From NCBI RefSeq assembly GCF_036588685.1, contig NC_086382.1, positions 72,699,999 through 72,763,998 of the forward strand: DNA of 64,000 nt, in the 5' to 3' direction. Numbering within the stretch: position 1 is the stretch's first letter; every line of letters starts with the position of its first letter. The notes beneath the pieces were generated by a model that worked only from the letters and a program-made list of their open reading frames with translations, did not search any database and was not told the DNA's origin. Of the stretch, positions 1 through 10,689 are shown piece by piece. The translations under genes were made by a program, and so were the position numbers. This DNA is from Mytilus trossulus (lineage: Eukaryota > Mollusca > Bivalvia > Mytilida > Mytilidae).

Positions 1-99
1 ACATGATTAAATGATATCGAATTAAAATGTATTTTATTTCATTTTGCCCACTTCACGAGTAAAGGAGATTGGATATTCTGTAAAAGCTATAGTTTAACC

Positions 100-330
100 C
101 TCCCTAAAACAGCAATCAATGAAACCAGGATTATAATTTAGAACGCCAGACGCGTGTTTCGTCTACATAAAACTCATCAGTGACGCTAATTTCAAAATAT
201 TTATAAAACCAAGCAAGTACAAGTTGAAGAGCATTGAGGATCCAAAATTCCAAAACGTTGTGCCAAATACGTCTAAGGTTATGTATGTCTGGGATAAAAA
301 AATCCGAAGTTTTTCGAAAAAATCAACATG
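100..330 (-). mobile_element. Hammerhead-bearing short dispersed element, inverted copy 1
   Basis: On the minus strand this stretch matches 718-925 on the plus strand over about 200 bp, with scattered substitutions. The shared parts are an AT-rich lead, a block reading TCCTCAATGCTCTTCAAC, and a hammerhead ribozyme motif near the 3' end (141-188). No ORF fits it. I infer a non-autonomous element; the name of the family is not known to me. Confidence 0.6.
141..188 (-). ncRNA. Hammerhead ribozyme motif (copy 1, slightly degenerate)
   Basis: Minus strand: stem I 5' strand AGCGTCA, core CTGATGA, stem II GTTT/AGAC around a 5-nt loop, core GAAA, stem III CACGCG, then TC as the predicted cleavage site (after base 149), then TGGCGT pairing back to stem I. 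All invariant core bases are present. Stem III has one change from the palindrome CGCGCG seen in copy 2, which should weaken it. The motif call rests on sequence and pairing only. Confidence 0.68.
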
Positions 331-439
331 AGACTGTTCCAAGCAAAACAAAACGTCAGTCTTTTGATATATCTTAGCTTAGCTTTTGTAATTTGGTGAA
401 TTTGAGGTTTGTGTTAGTCCTCTGATACTCTGTTTAAAA

Positions 440-700
440 TTATCATCTTTTACTTTCTACATCCGATTACATGTCGACATACTTTCGCCCATTATGTATG
501 TTACCATGACAATTTTCCACAACTTAGTAGTAATATACAATTTAACTTCAACTGCATATAGGATACATATTTTCCAATTTATTCGGTGTTCAAGAGATTG
601 CAGATGCTGCTCTGACTTTGAGAGTATCACCAGCCCAGTATTCAGCACTTCGATGTTGACATGAATATCAATTATATGGTCCTATTTTTTATAAATTTTC
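440..700 (-). repeat. Dispersed repeat between the two hammerhead arms
   Basis: The minus strand reads through a block containing TACTGGGCTGGTGATAC and GATATTCATGTCAACA. The same block occurs on the plus strand near 10440-10510, again next to a hammerhead-family fragment. It is therefore a repeated sequence and not unique spacer. No coding potential is supported. Confidence 0.5.
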
Positions 701-717
701 TGTTTACAAAACTTAGA

Positions 718-925
718 ATTTTTCGAAAAACTAAGGATTTTTTTACCCCCGGGAGTAGATTACCTTAGCCGTAATTGGTACAACTTTTTGGAATTTTGGG
801 TCCTCAATGCTCTTCAACTTTGTATTTGTTTGGCTTTTTAACTGTTTTGATCTGAGCGTCACTGATGAGTCTTATGTAGACGAAACGCGCGTCTGGCGTA
901 TAAAATTATAATTCTGGAACCTTTG
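718..925 (+). mobile_element. Hammerhead-bearing short dispersed element, inverted copy 2
   Basis: Plus-strand counterpart of 100-330. Together they form an inverted repeat with arms of about 200 bp and a spacer of about 400 bp. The hammerhead motif lies at 855-900. After it comes a short AT-rich tail ending around TTTGATAA, directly followed by the 3' end of a PLE fragment in the opposite direction. Confidence 0.62.
855..900 (+). ncRNA. Hammerhead ribozyme motif (copy 2, intact core)
   Basis: Stem I 5' strand 855-861 (AGCGTCA) pairs with TGGCGT at 894-899 (6 bp, two G-U). The core CTGATGA is at 862-868. Stem II is 869-872 with 878-881 (GTCT/AGAC) around a 5-nt loop. The core GAAA is at 882-885. 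Stem III is the self-complementary CGCGCG at 886-891. U892 and C893 precede the predicted cut. This is the type I layout. The zero-loop palindromic stem III suggests activity as a dimer, as described for animal retrozyme and PLE hammerheads. Confidence 0.8.
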
Positions 926-929
926 ATAA

Positions 930-1485
930 TAAAATTGAGAATGGAAATGGGGAATGTGTCAAAGAGACAACAACCCGACCAAAATAAAAAAACACAACAG
1001 CAGAAGGTCACCAACAGGTCTTCAATGAAGCGAGAAATTCCCGCACCCGGAGGCGTCCTTCAGCTTGCCCCATAACAAATATATACTAGTTCAGTGATAA
1101 TGAACGCCATACTAATTTCCAAATTGTACACAAGAAACTAAAATTTAAATAATACAAGACTAACAAAGGCCAGAGGCTCCTGACTTGGGACAGGCGCAAA
1201 AATGCGGCGGGGTTAAACATGTTTGTGAGATCTCAACCCTCCCCCTATACCTCTAACCAGTGTAGAAAAGTAAAAGCATAACAATACGCACATTAAAATT
1301 CAGTTCAAGAGAAGTCCGAGTCTGATGTCAGAAGATGTAACCAAAGAAAATAAACAAAATGACAATAATACATAAATAACAACAGACTACTAGCAGTTAA
1401 CTGACATGCCAGCTCCAGACTTCAATTAAACTGACTGAAAGATTATGATTTCATCATATGAACATCAGGCACAATCCTTTTGATA
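930..1485 (-). mobile_element. PLE-B 3' untranslated tail, 5'-truncated
   Basis: The minus strand carries the conserved 3' non-coding tail that also follows the RT C-terminal ORF at 40577-41213 and in the copies at 9040-9675 and 29800-30440. Shared marks are GTTAACTGCTAGTAGTC, GTTTAACCCCGCCGCA and the terminal CATTCCCCATTTCC. Only the tail is present, with no coding part, so this is a 5'-truncated retrocopy. Confidence 0.75.
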
Positions 1486-1739
1486 ACTATTTGTAAAACG
1501 TCACCAATGTCTGAGCAGAATTTTGATGAACCAGGGTAATGTTAAAAACAGAAGATAATTGGAAGGATCCAAGACCTTGTTATTAAATATTTCGTACCTA
1601 CGTCACAATTGGTACATGATAGTTTTGAAGAATAGATTCTGAGTACTTACCTTGTTTGTCAACTTCATAACGTGTAAATAAACTCATCATAGATACCAGG
1701 TTTCAAATTTTATATCTACACCAAAAATATATTCTTTCA

Positions 1740-2265
1740 TTTATCTTTTTGAATATTGATTTTACTGTTTAGTCTATTTTTGGTGTTCATTTGACGTGGC
1801 TACATACTTGTACACCCCGTCATTGTGTTGTTGTGTTACAGTAAATTTTTGTATTCTTGTCTTTCATTTTTGCTTATGTGCTTTGTCTATATGCCATTTT
1901 GTATATCTTTGATACATATTGCTTTGTTTTTATAGTGATAACGCTGATAACACAATGCTGACTGTTGGACCACTATTTTGTTATTTTTACCTATTGTGTC
2001 TGGATTGTTTTTTCAAACTCCATTGTCAATATAATAGAACGTTATGCGACTGTTATACACGTGTGAGGTTTAACTAGGTATATAACTAGGTTAAATCCAC
2101 CAGGTTTTTTTACAAAATGAAATGCCTGTCTGAGTTAGGAATATGATAGTTGTAATCCATTCGTTTAATGTGATTGTGTTTTTAATTTTGCCAATTTTAC
2201 GGGACTTTCCGTTTTAAATTTTCATCGGAGTTCATAGTTTTTGTGATTTTACTTTTTATTCTCGA
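1740..2265 (+). repeat. Dispersed repeat D1 (long version)
   Basis: Contains GACTTTCCGTTTTAAATTTTC followed by a GAGTTCA block, and upstream CAATATAAT...ATGCGACTGT. The same order recurs at 8330-8675 and in shorter form at 14050, 34640 and 49800 on the plus strand, and at 12375, 19862, 39825 and 63395 on the minus strand. It has no ORF. I do not recognise a named family. Confidence 0.6.
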
Positions 2266-5200
2266 TAAAAGAAACGATTTTTTAGTGGAAGAAGACGTCA
2301 AGTCTTCTGAAGACTTAAGGGGCCGACCCTTGGCATTGAGTCTCTGTATGCCGCATTCGTTTCTGTGTATTACAATTTCAAAACAACTTAGATTCCTGAC
2401 ACCGATTTTTACACATGATTAGGCATCTGAATCATTTAATTTGTAAATTATGATTGTAAAACAATCACAATCGTAAATATGACCCTTTTATTAATGTAAA
2501 TTACTAGATTTCATCTCATCCACATGAACGTTATTTGTTTACTTGTAACAGGATGTTTTAACTGTAGATATTTGTATTACGCATGCGTGAATTTGGTATC
2601 GGGACAACTCGCCCTGTTTACAAGTTCGCCCTTGAAGTTACGAATTTTCAATCCTGCAGACAAGAAGATTTTGTTTTTATATAAATAAAAAGGATATATA
2701 AAGTGTTGTCTTTATTCATGGTTTTCTTTTGTCATGTGAATTAGATGCCCTTCGTAACATACAAGTGAACCTCCCGTTTAGGAGCAAAAACTCCCGTGTA
2801 TGAAATTTTTCAGACTCCATATTTGAACATTTACTACTGTACGGGTGTAATTGACACCTGTGTTAAATTTTACCTGAACATCAAAGAAGATGTATAATTA
2901 TATGGCTTCACTTGACAACTTGGGTGTCAAACATACTGGTAATCAACGATGTTTACCTCCGGCTAACTGCCGTTGTGTTATCAAAACGATGTGTATTGGG
3001 AATATTGAAATACTTTTTTGTTACTTCCCTTTGTTTTATCCTGTTTTCAGTTATTTTGCTTTTAAAATTGTAAATTGCAAAAAGACTAAAAATGATTAAT
3101 ATTTTAATCATTAATCATAAAAGGATGTTGATTAAATGAATTTAAATGATTTTGGACAAATAAAAAAATTAAAATTTGTAAATTATTTTAGCAAACTAGA
3201 CCTCCTTTCAAGGATTAAATTGAAGTTTATATAATAAATTTGTTTACATCTGATTTGATTTAACATACAATATGTGCAACTAGACTAATAAAAGGTCTAG
3301 TAGTTGGATCCTAGTAAAATTTTGAAATTTAAATTTGTAAATGTTAGTAAATAGCAAGACATTGTACACTGTTTTTAAGTCTTTTTAAGCTTTCTACAAA
3401 TATGACTTTCATAATGCTTAAAATCCATGCAGTACTAGTGTTAGTGTATGTTATTTTTTTAATTAATTTACGATGTTGCAAATATACATGTGGAGCTTAT
3501 TTCTTTCTTATTTGTCTATACATTTACAAATGATAAGGAGATGGAAACACGAACAAAAATATATACAGATAAGATATATAAATATAATGATTCATTTGCA
3601 AGCAGTGAACAATCATTTGTCAAAAACAAAATAAAACAAAACAAGAAACAGATTCTTCTTATTATTTTATTTAATTCAAATAGAGAGGCAATAAGGGAAC
3701 TATAAACATTACAATTTGATGGAAATTTGATGAAAAAACACAATTTCTACATCATTTGGTTACATTAACGACAAAATTTATGTCGATAAAAAAACATGAT
3801 GTTTTGACCATTCAGTACTTAATAGATGCATAGTTCTTGGGGAAAAGTTTCATCAAATAATATGAATATAAATGACTTTTTTTGTGCTCATTTTTTTCAG
3901 TGGGTTGTGATGATCTTCCAGTTAGGTTACCCTCATTTGGAGTGTTGTTCCCAACTTGTTAAAGGTCCATCTTTGTGCATAATTCAAAATTGGAAATTTC
4001 AACAAGCATCTAATATTCTTAATCTGGAAAATAAACCCTGGTCTGCTAGCTTCATGTATATTTTTTCTACCGATTTAATATATAACTAGAATCATGCAAA
4101 CAGACTTAAGGAAAAGGCATGTAAGTTCATCATACAAATATGACACTTTTTCTAGACAATCCAGATCTTGCAAAATACGTCGCTAAAAATTGTAACCTTT
4201 AAAATTGTTGTTGTGCAGTAAAAACCAATATGGAAACTTTCAAAAGTTATGTAACAAGTCTTACTATTTTTATGCTCCATTTATGGGCAATATGTTTTCT
4301 AGTCTGTCCGTCCGTCCTGCTTCTGGTTATAAAGTTTATGGTCGAGGTAGTTTTTGATGAAGTTGAAATCCAATCAACTTGAAACTTAGTACACATGTGT
4401 TCCTCTTGATATGATCTTCTTAATTACTGCCAAATTAAAGATTTTACCTAATTTTCATAGTCAACTGAACATAGAAAATGATTGTACGGATGGGAAATCC
4501 ATGTACTTATGACCTTTTCTTGTTTGAAGAAAAAAAATACATTTTAACGATAATGGAACAAAGCAGCCTGGGTAAGTGGGGGCTGCTTTTATGGTAATTC
4601 AAGTTACCTTTTATTCACCTTCTTCCACTTCAGAGCTATCAGCTCTTTGATTATTTCTTATTGTTCGTTATCTATTATTATTTTTTTAACTTATGTTTTC
4701 CTTATCGATTAATGAGATTTAAACAAACGACTTTAACCTATATTGTTTTTCGCATGTTTAGTTGATTAATAGCGTTTGACTTTGTCAGTGGACTTCCCCT
4801 TTTTAATTTACCACGGCGTTTCCGGGTCTTTTGTTAAACTATTTTAGACGTCTGACTTTTGTTAATATCACATGTGTTTATTTGAAGCTTCCGAAGAGCA
4901 TTGAGAGGATTCGCATTACAGAGAAATACCCAAAAATGTTATCATTATTGAAAAATGATCAACACACACAGCTTGTAGGATTTATAAAATACAAATATAT
5001 AATGTGTTGAGAAACACAGTTTAGTAACTCGTGACTTCATATCGGACTAATGCAAACATTCAACTATCTAACTTAAAAGACATTTAAAAGTCCATGTACA
5101 TATGCAACTTGGTAGCCAAATAAAATATAGAGCTCAAATTTATGGCTGTAGATAAAACATACTAGGTTACAGTTCATTAAATAAAATCCAATAGAGTATT

Positions 5201-5599
5201 CTTTGGTGGAGGTTCAAGTTTTTTTTTATTCGCATAAATGTATATTAGTCCACTATTTTTATATTGAAGTGCTTTTACACCCTATATTTCGTAAGAAAAC
5301 TGGCTACCAATCTTTTTTGCACATGCAACATCATCATTTGGTCAACAACAAACAAAGTTGTTGTAAGTTTTATATTTTTAAACTAGATTACAAGTTTAAC
5401 CACATATTAAGCAAGTTACGATTCGTGCAAAGTTTGCAACCAAATCTGAATTTTATAGTTAAATCGTTCTGACACTGCTCTCAAACCTATTATAGAATTG
5501 AAAAATATTTTTAAAAATCAAATCTCGACACATTATTCTTATGAAATGTTTGAATGGAAATTTATACGTTCTATATATATATATTTCTGTTTTTAATGG
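2266..5599. other. Non-coding stretch, nothing recognised
   Basis: AT-rich sequence with only short open frames (69, 71, 87 and 89 codons at 2890, 3490, 3826 and 5203). None shows a domain, codon signal or exon partners that I can support. A short fragment resembling the hammerhead-element block GAAGAGCATTGAG occurs near 4906. No RNA gene is recognised. Confidence 0.5.
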
Positions 5600-5611
5600 T
5601 TTATTATCTAT

Positions 5612-7306
5612 TCAGGTTTGAACATGGTAAACATAAACACACTCCCCTCCATTACTAGTAAGCACCAGCTCATTAGTTCTGTTGTTGAAATTTACATGAG
5701 AAACACTCGCTATTCCATCCTTTTCTGTTAGCACAGTATTTCGTTCGCCAGATCTCAGTTTCCATAGCTTATTTGTTATAGGCTCACAAACATATACACC
5801 ACCAGATGCGTCGCTTGCAATACGACAACTGTTACCTATATTGCTATTTTTGTAATATACCGCGTGTTCTCCAATAACCGATACCTCTGAAATTTCGTTC
5901 CGGTCCTTGTGAGTGCAGATGAACGAATCGCAGCGAAAATTCATGCACATATCACTTATATCCGTTTTCAAAGGAATTGATTTTAATATTTCACCCTCAA
6001 AATTTATTGAACAAATATATGTTGAGTCTTTTCCTTTGATACAACACTCGATACACACCCATATCTGGAAGCCTTTTCCAAATATAAATGAACACTCGAT
6101 ATTTTGACCTGTATCTTTTCCAACCAGAGTGTCAATGCATGGTCGAATATATTTCCTGTCTGTTGTGATTGATTGTACATCAACGACAACTATCGGTAGT
6201 TTGTTCTTACACGTGACTAAAACACGCGATTTCTCAAAAGAACACAACTGGTTGGGTTCCTCGGGAAGTGATATGGAAACTCGCTCAGTTTTCCCAGATT
6301 TGATATCAAAAATGCTAAGTTTGTATTTTGAATCCCATTTTGATTCTGTTAGAACGATTCGATTGTCTTCAGTAAAGCAACATGCACCAAATATGAAACC
6401 TTTAGTTGGCGTTAGCGTCTGTATTTTGGTTGCTGATATAAATTCTGTTGATATTTTGCCATGGACATTTAATTTTGTTTTGTTTAGCAAGGAATGATCG
6501 GTATATCCTGTTCCTTCTAACGATGAGATTAAATCTGTCAATTTCCTTGTAAAATTTGCTGGTATCATGTTAAGTTGAATTGATTCCAGTTCTTGATTTG
6601 TTTTTGCAATGTCGTTTTCGTTGGCATCCTGTTTTGACCTAAGGTTGTGCAACACTAGAAATATATGTGTTTGATTAGTACTGTAATTAAGGTGATCTGC
6701 TGTTTCCATATTTGAATCTAAATCACTTTGTAATGTTTTTAACTTGGTCTCAATTTCTGATATATTGTGATTCTGTTGGCTAAATCTGCATAATACCCCT
6801 TTCTCTATTTGGTCCAACTTTCCATTAACTAACTCACGAATGTTCAAAATTTCATTGAGAATTGAGGTCTTTTGCTGATGCAATTGTTTAGAACGATTTG
6901 ATATTTTGAACACAGTATCCTTTGTGCTAATGTTCAATCGTTTCAAACTTTCTTGTAAATTTTTTAAAGCAAGTCCATCCTTTAGTTCCTCAGAAGCCTT
7001 TTCTATTGATTGTACATTTTTACATTTACTGTGAAAGTCAGATATACACTTCTGACACAACACTTTTCCATGACATTTACAGAAAGCTTTTAATTCTTGA
7101 CCAGCATGGCGACGGCATATCTTTATAATAGTCCTGTCCATTATTGAAATTTTATGAATGTCATTCACTTTATGAGGAGTTGCAAATTTTCTATGGACTT
7201 TCCCGCATGGATCACATAATGCTTCCGAACAATCATAGCACCATAAATCTGCCTGAATCTTCTCATTGTCCCTTAGACAAGCTGTGCAATTCTCTGATTT
7301 TTGCAT
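5612..7306 (-). CDS. B-box zinc-finger, coiled-coil, propeller-like protein (TRIM-like without RING)
   Basis: Single coding exon of 564 residues. Two B-box-type zinc-binding regions are visible. The first has C7, C10, C23, C26, C31, C34, H38 and H45. The second has C64, H67, C76, C78, C84, C87, H92 and C95. A Leu/Lys/Glu-rich helical stretch at about 100-270 looks like a coiled coil. Residues about 290-564 contain repeated short beta-strand-like segments, as in the NHL/beta-propeller tails of bivalve TRIM relatives. No RING precedes the B-boxes, so E3 ligase activity is not supported; a scaffold or innate-immune role is an inference. The start is chosen because TTCATTTCAG lies just before the ATG (exon begins at 7308), giving an intron in the 5' UTR. 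AATAAA at 5605-5600 (minus) follows the stop. Confidence 0.85.
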   Translation of the reverse strand: MQKSENCTACLRDNEKIQADLWCYDCSEALCDPCGKVHRKFATPHKVNDIHKISIMDRTIIKICRRHAGQELKAFCKCHGKVLCQKCISDFHSKCKNVQSIEKASEELKDGLALKNLQESLKRLNISTKDTVFKISNRSKQLHQQKTSILNEILNIRELVNGKLDQIEKGVLCRFSQQNHNISEIETKLKTLQSDLDSNMETADHLNYSTNQTHIFLVLHNLRSKQDANENDIAKTNQELESIQLNMIPANFTRKLTDLISSLEGTGYTDHSLLNKTKLNVHGKISTEFISATKIQTLTPTKGFIFGACCFTEDNRIVLTESKWDSKYKLSIFDIKSGKTERVSISLPEEPNQLCSFEKSRVLVTCKNKLPIVVVDVQSITTDRKYIRPCIDTLVGKDTGQNIECSFIFGKGFQIWVCIECCIKGKDSTYICSINFEGEILKSIPLKTDISDMCMNFRCDSFICTHKDRNEISEVSVIGEHAVYYKNSNIGNSCRIASDASGGVYVCEPITNKLWKLRSGERNTVLTEKDGIASVSHVNFNNRTNELVLTSNGGECVYVYHVQT

Positions 7307-7308
7307 GT

Positions 7309-7674
7309 CTGAAATGAAGTTAAATATGATTATCTAATAGAAAAGCTAGTAGTTCAAAGAGTATTCCTCTTCTGCTTAAAATATTCATCACAAAACAAAA
7401 ATTGCACTATTAAACAGTTCATATGTGCACATATAGATAAATATATAATGATTTATTACAACCATTTTCATTTAACACGGTAATATTTCAAAACAGTGGA
7501 TTTTTTTATAAATATTATGAATCTATATGTTATATAAAATATTTAAAAACAATAGAAATATCACACTAACTACACATTCGATCATATTTTTGGGTCCTAA
7601 ACATTTGTTCCGAAGTGACACAGGTACATCATAATACACAGCTAAAGTTATAATAATTTATAATAATTACTTAC
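7309..7674 (-). other. Intron in the 5' UTR of the B-box gene
   Basis: The minus strand shows a donor AAG|GTAAGTAA at 7674 and an acceptor TTCATTTCAG ending at 7309, two bases before the start codon. Lesser ATG codons upstream are not needed. The non-coding first exon lies above 7675; its 5' end cannot be placed. Confidence 0.6.
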
Positions 7675-7759
7675 CTTCTACATTTGTTCTACAGAGATCC
7701 TGCAACTAAGTTCTGTCTAATATTCCAGGTATTCAAATATCAGTCCATTTCTGTGCCAA

Positions 7760-8250
7760 GTTAATTACCGATATGTTTGTATTTACATGTATCACGATAC
7801 AAATTGTATTTTAATTGTACAGTGACGTCAATGTAAGGAGATTTCAATTGTAGATATATAAAAGGTATAATAGTATACAAATAACGTATTTATAATTTAC
7901 ACACCTGAACAATATTTCATTTTTATGTAAATAAGGGTTAATAATAAGCCATAATCAATCCTCAGGTATTAAATATCATTTTGACGTATTACAAGTTGGA
8001 CGTTGGTCCTTGTGATAAAAATGCATATAATTTTATTGTTCTTTGCTTAAAACATGACGCAATTATAATATTAGTGATTACGTTATAAAATTAACACCAC
8101 AATGGTTACGTGTTACTAGGTTATCTCAGTCCATTTTTAAAACCGATTTATTATTTGATATACAATGTAGTTTACAGTTCAAAGTAAGAAGTCAGAATGT
8201 AAATCAAAAGTATTAACAAACAACGTAAGCCAAATGTGATTATGCATTAT
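7760..8250. other. Upstream region of the B-box gene, nothing recognised
   Basis: AT-rich, no supported ORF. It should hold the promoter of the minus-strand B-box gene, but no defined element can be named. Confidence 0.35.
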
Positions 8251-8329
8251 CTATGACGGATATATTTGAAAATCATATGTTTATAAATCGGCATACATTA
8301 AGTGGATTAAGAGGGTTGATACCCCATTT

Positions 8330-8675
8330 TTTGACAATCCAAGCTTTTGAATATTATAACACAAAGCTGACTGCTGTACCCTTTTTTGACATGTTTACCT
8401 ATTATGTCTGTTTGTGTTGTTATCTAACGTGGTCAATATAATGAAATTTTATGCGACTGTCATACAAGTGAGAGGTTAAGCTAGCTTTTCAACCTAGTTT
8501 AGTCCACCATTTTCTACAAGAGAATATGCCTGAACGAAGTCAGGAATATGACAATTATAGTCCATTCGTTTGAGGTGTTTGATCTTTTAGTTTTGGGATT
8601 TGATAAGTGACTTTCCGTTTTAAATTTTCCTCGGAGTTCAGTATTATTGTGATTTTACTTTTTTGTTTAAGATGG
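8330..8675 (+). repeat. Dispersed repeat D1
   Basis: Second long D1 copy, sharing CAATATAATG...TATGCGACTGTCATAC, the TTAGTCCACCATTTTCTAC block and GACTTTCCGTTTTAAATTTT with 1925-2262. No coding content. Confidence 0.6.
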
Positions 8676-8818
8676 ACCCCTTTTATCTTGGGTTGGACCC
8701 ACCTTTGAAAATGACAGGATCCGCCCATGTGCGTGTGTTGTTTATCTGATTATTATTTATTCTATTGACAGAAGCTCGAATGAGCTATATGTTTTCGCAG
8801 ATGAAAATAAAGCGTTTG

Positions 8819-9676
8819 CAGAATTCTTATACGTTTAGGTATTTCACATCCAATTTTTTTATGGAAAAATTCTTTATAGAGCACAAAAATGTCAGTATTC
8901 ACCACAGAAACTAACTAAACCTTTAAATAGACTTATAAAGAAGGGATATAGTTACGATACTGTTGTCAGGTCATTAAAGATCGCATATTTTGGTGTTAAT
9001 ATTGATTCACTTATAGGGTCTTTGCATCGTAACTAAATACATTTATTAAAAAAAAACAGTTGTTGGCATGACAAGGATTACGTTCTTCTCATATATGTTA
9101 TGATGGTATGATACTAAACCCCTTACGGGAAGGATTGTGCCTGATATTCATATGATTAAATCATAATCTTTCAATCAGTTTAATTGAAGTCTGGAGCCGG
9201 CATGTCAGTTAACTGCTAGTAGTCTGTTGTTATTTTTGTAGTATTGTCATTCTATTCATTTTCTTTTGTTACATCTTTTGACATCGGACTCGAACTTCTC
9301 TTGAATTGAATTTTAAATGTACGTATTGTTATGCGTTTACTTTTCTACATTGGCTAGATGTATATGGGGAGGGGTTGAGATCTCATAAACATGTTTCACC
9401 CCGCCGCATGTTTGCGCCTGTCCCAAGTCAGGAGCCTCTGGTCTTTGTTAGTCTTGTATTATTTTAATTTTAGTTTCTTGTGTACAATTTGGAAATTAGT
9501 ATGGCGTTCATTATCACTGAACTAGTATATAATTGTTTAGGGGCCAGCTGAAAGACGCCTCCGGGTACGGGAGTTTTTCGTTACATTGAAGACCTGTTGG
9601 TGACCTTCTGCTGTTGTTTTTTCTATGGTCGGGTAGTTGTCTCTTCGATACATTCCCCATTTCCATTCTCAAGTTT
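8819..9676 (+). mobile_element. PLE-B copy, 5'-truncated, coding part broken
   Basis: The first 215 bp match the C-terminal coding end of PLE-B (compare 40360-40576) but with indels and stops. From about 9036 the conserved 3' tail follows, ending in CATTCCCCATTTCC. The orientation is plus. No reverse-transcriptase catalytic motif is left. Confidence 0.75.
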
Positions 9677-9744
9677 ATTTGTCAACCAGTAACGGACCGA
9701 ATAAATTCGTAGATCTTAATTTACAAACAGTACTGATGGACCGA

Positions 9745-10010
9745 TGTCTACGGATGTTTTTGTATTAATAAAATTTGCCGTAACAGAATGTTTTAAATTA
9801 TTATAAATTAAGGAATGTCTCTCCCTAATGCAAAGCTGTGATTCCTTTCACGGATTTGGCTATACTTTTCGGACCTTTTGGGTTATAAATCTTCATCTTT
9901 TATATAAGCTTTGGATTTCAAATATTTTGGCCACGAGCAACACTGAAGAAACATGTATTGTCGAAATGCGCATCTGGTGCAGGGAAATTGATATCGTTAA
10001 TGTTATGACT
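9745..10010 (+). mobile_element. Short (about 260 bp) hammerhead-bearing element, family 2
   Basis: Matches 55136-55392 along its whole length, including AATTAAGGAATGT, TTTTATATAAGCTTTGGA and the ribozyme-like 3' part. Both copies start at ACGGAT and end shortly after the hammerhead motif, so this is a defined unit and not random repeat debris. It has no ORF. Confidence 0.65.
9937..9980 (+). ncRNA. Hammerhead ribozyme motif, family 2 (mildly degenerate)
   Basis: Core CTGAAGA at 9943-9949 (the fifth base is the variable position), stem II ACA/TGT with a mismatch at its base, core GAAA at 9963-9966, palindromic stem III TGCGCA at 9967-9972, and TC before the predicted cut after 9974. Stem I GCAACA pairs with TGGTGC except one A-G. 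The architecture equals that of 855-900, but the stem sequences differ with partial covariation. Confidence 0.62.
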
Positions 10011-10289
10011 ATGCCTGTACAATTTTTATTCGATTTCATTGTAGCAAAATAAGATTTAGTAGTCGCAGATACACGTATTTGTGAGAAAAGTTGAGGTCTT
10101 ATGCTAACTGTTACATTTTTTTTAAATATAAAAGTGAATTCAATCAAAAGTTTGTCAATTTAATTTGTTTTCCCTTTTATATCAAACGTTTCACTTTTCA
10201 CCGTGATTTGTTGCTCGACTATTTTTACCAAATGCAAGCATTAGATACGGCTTAACGTCTTATTTGGCTTATATATGTGTATATGACTG

Positions 10290-10530
10290 TAGTAAAGTCA
10301 GAGAAGCTTTTGAAGAGCATTGAGGATTCAAATTCCAGAAAGGTTGGGTCAAATACGGTTAAGGTAATATATGCCTGGGATAAGAAAATCATTAGTTTTT
10401 ACAATAAATTTAAAGTTGTGTAAACAGGAAATTAATGAAAATGACCATATTATTGATATTCATGTCAACACAGAAGTGTTGACTACTGGGCTGGTGATAC
10501 CCTCAGGGACGAAACGTCTAATTACAACAA
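10290..10530 (+). repeat. Fragments of the hammerhead family 1 element and its companion repeat
   Basis: 10305-10420 matches the arm at 215-330 (GAAGAGCATTGAGGAT and GCCTGGGATAA) but stops before the ribozyme. 10440-10510 matches the block found inverted at 600-690. The pair therefore recurs as neighbours at two loci. Confidence 0.5.
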
Positions 10531-10689
10531 TATGTCATACTTTCTGATATGTATCAAGTATACATGTATTAGAAAAGAACTAGCAAAAAACTGAAGGGGG
10601 AAGTCCATAAAAAACTGAAAAAATCAAACGCTCGACTTAACAACATACATAACAAATGGAAAACAACTGCTTTGATACGTGACTGCACT

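Noticed and set aside
2280-2330. GAAGACGTCAAGTCTTC-like palindrome as a regulatory site
   Set aside because: Short palindrome in a repeat context, no gene nearby, no recurrence seen.
6129-6497. 122-codon plus frame opposite the B-box gene
   Set aside because: Antisense shadow of a well-supported coding exon.
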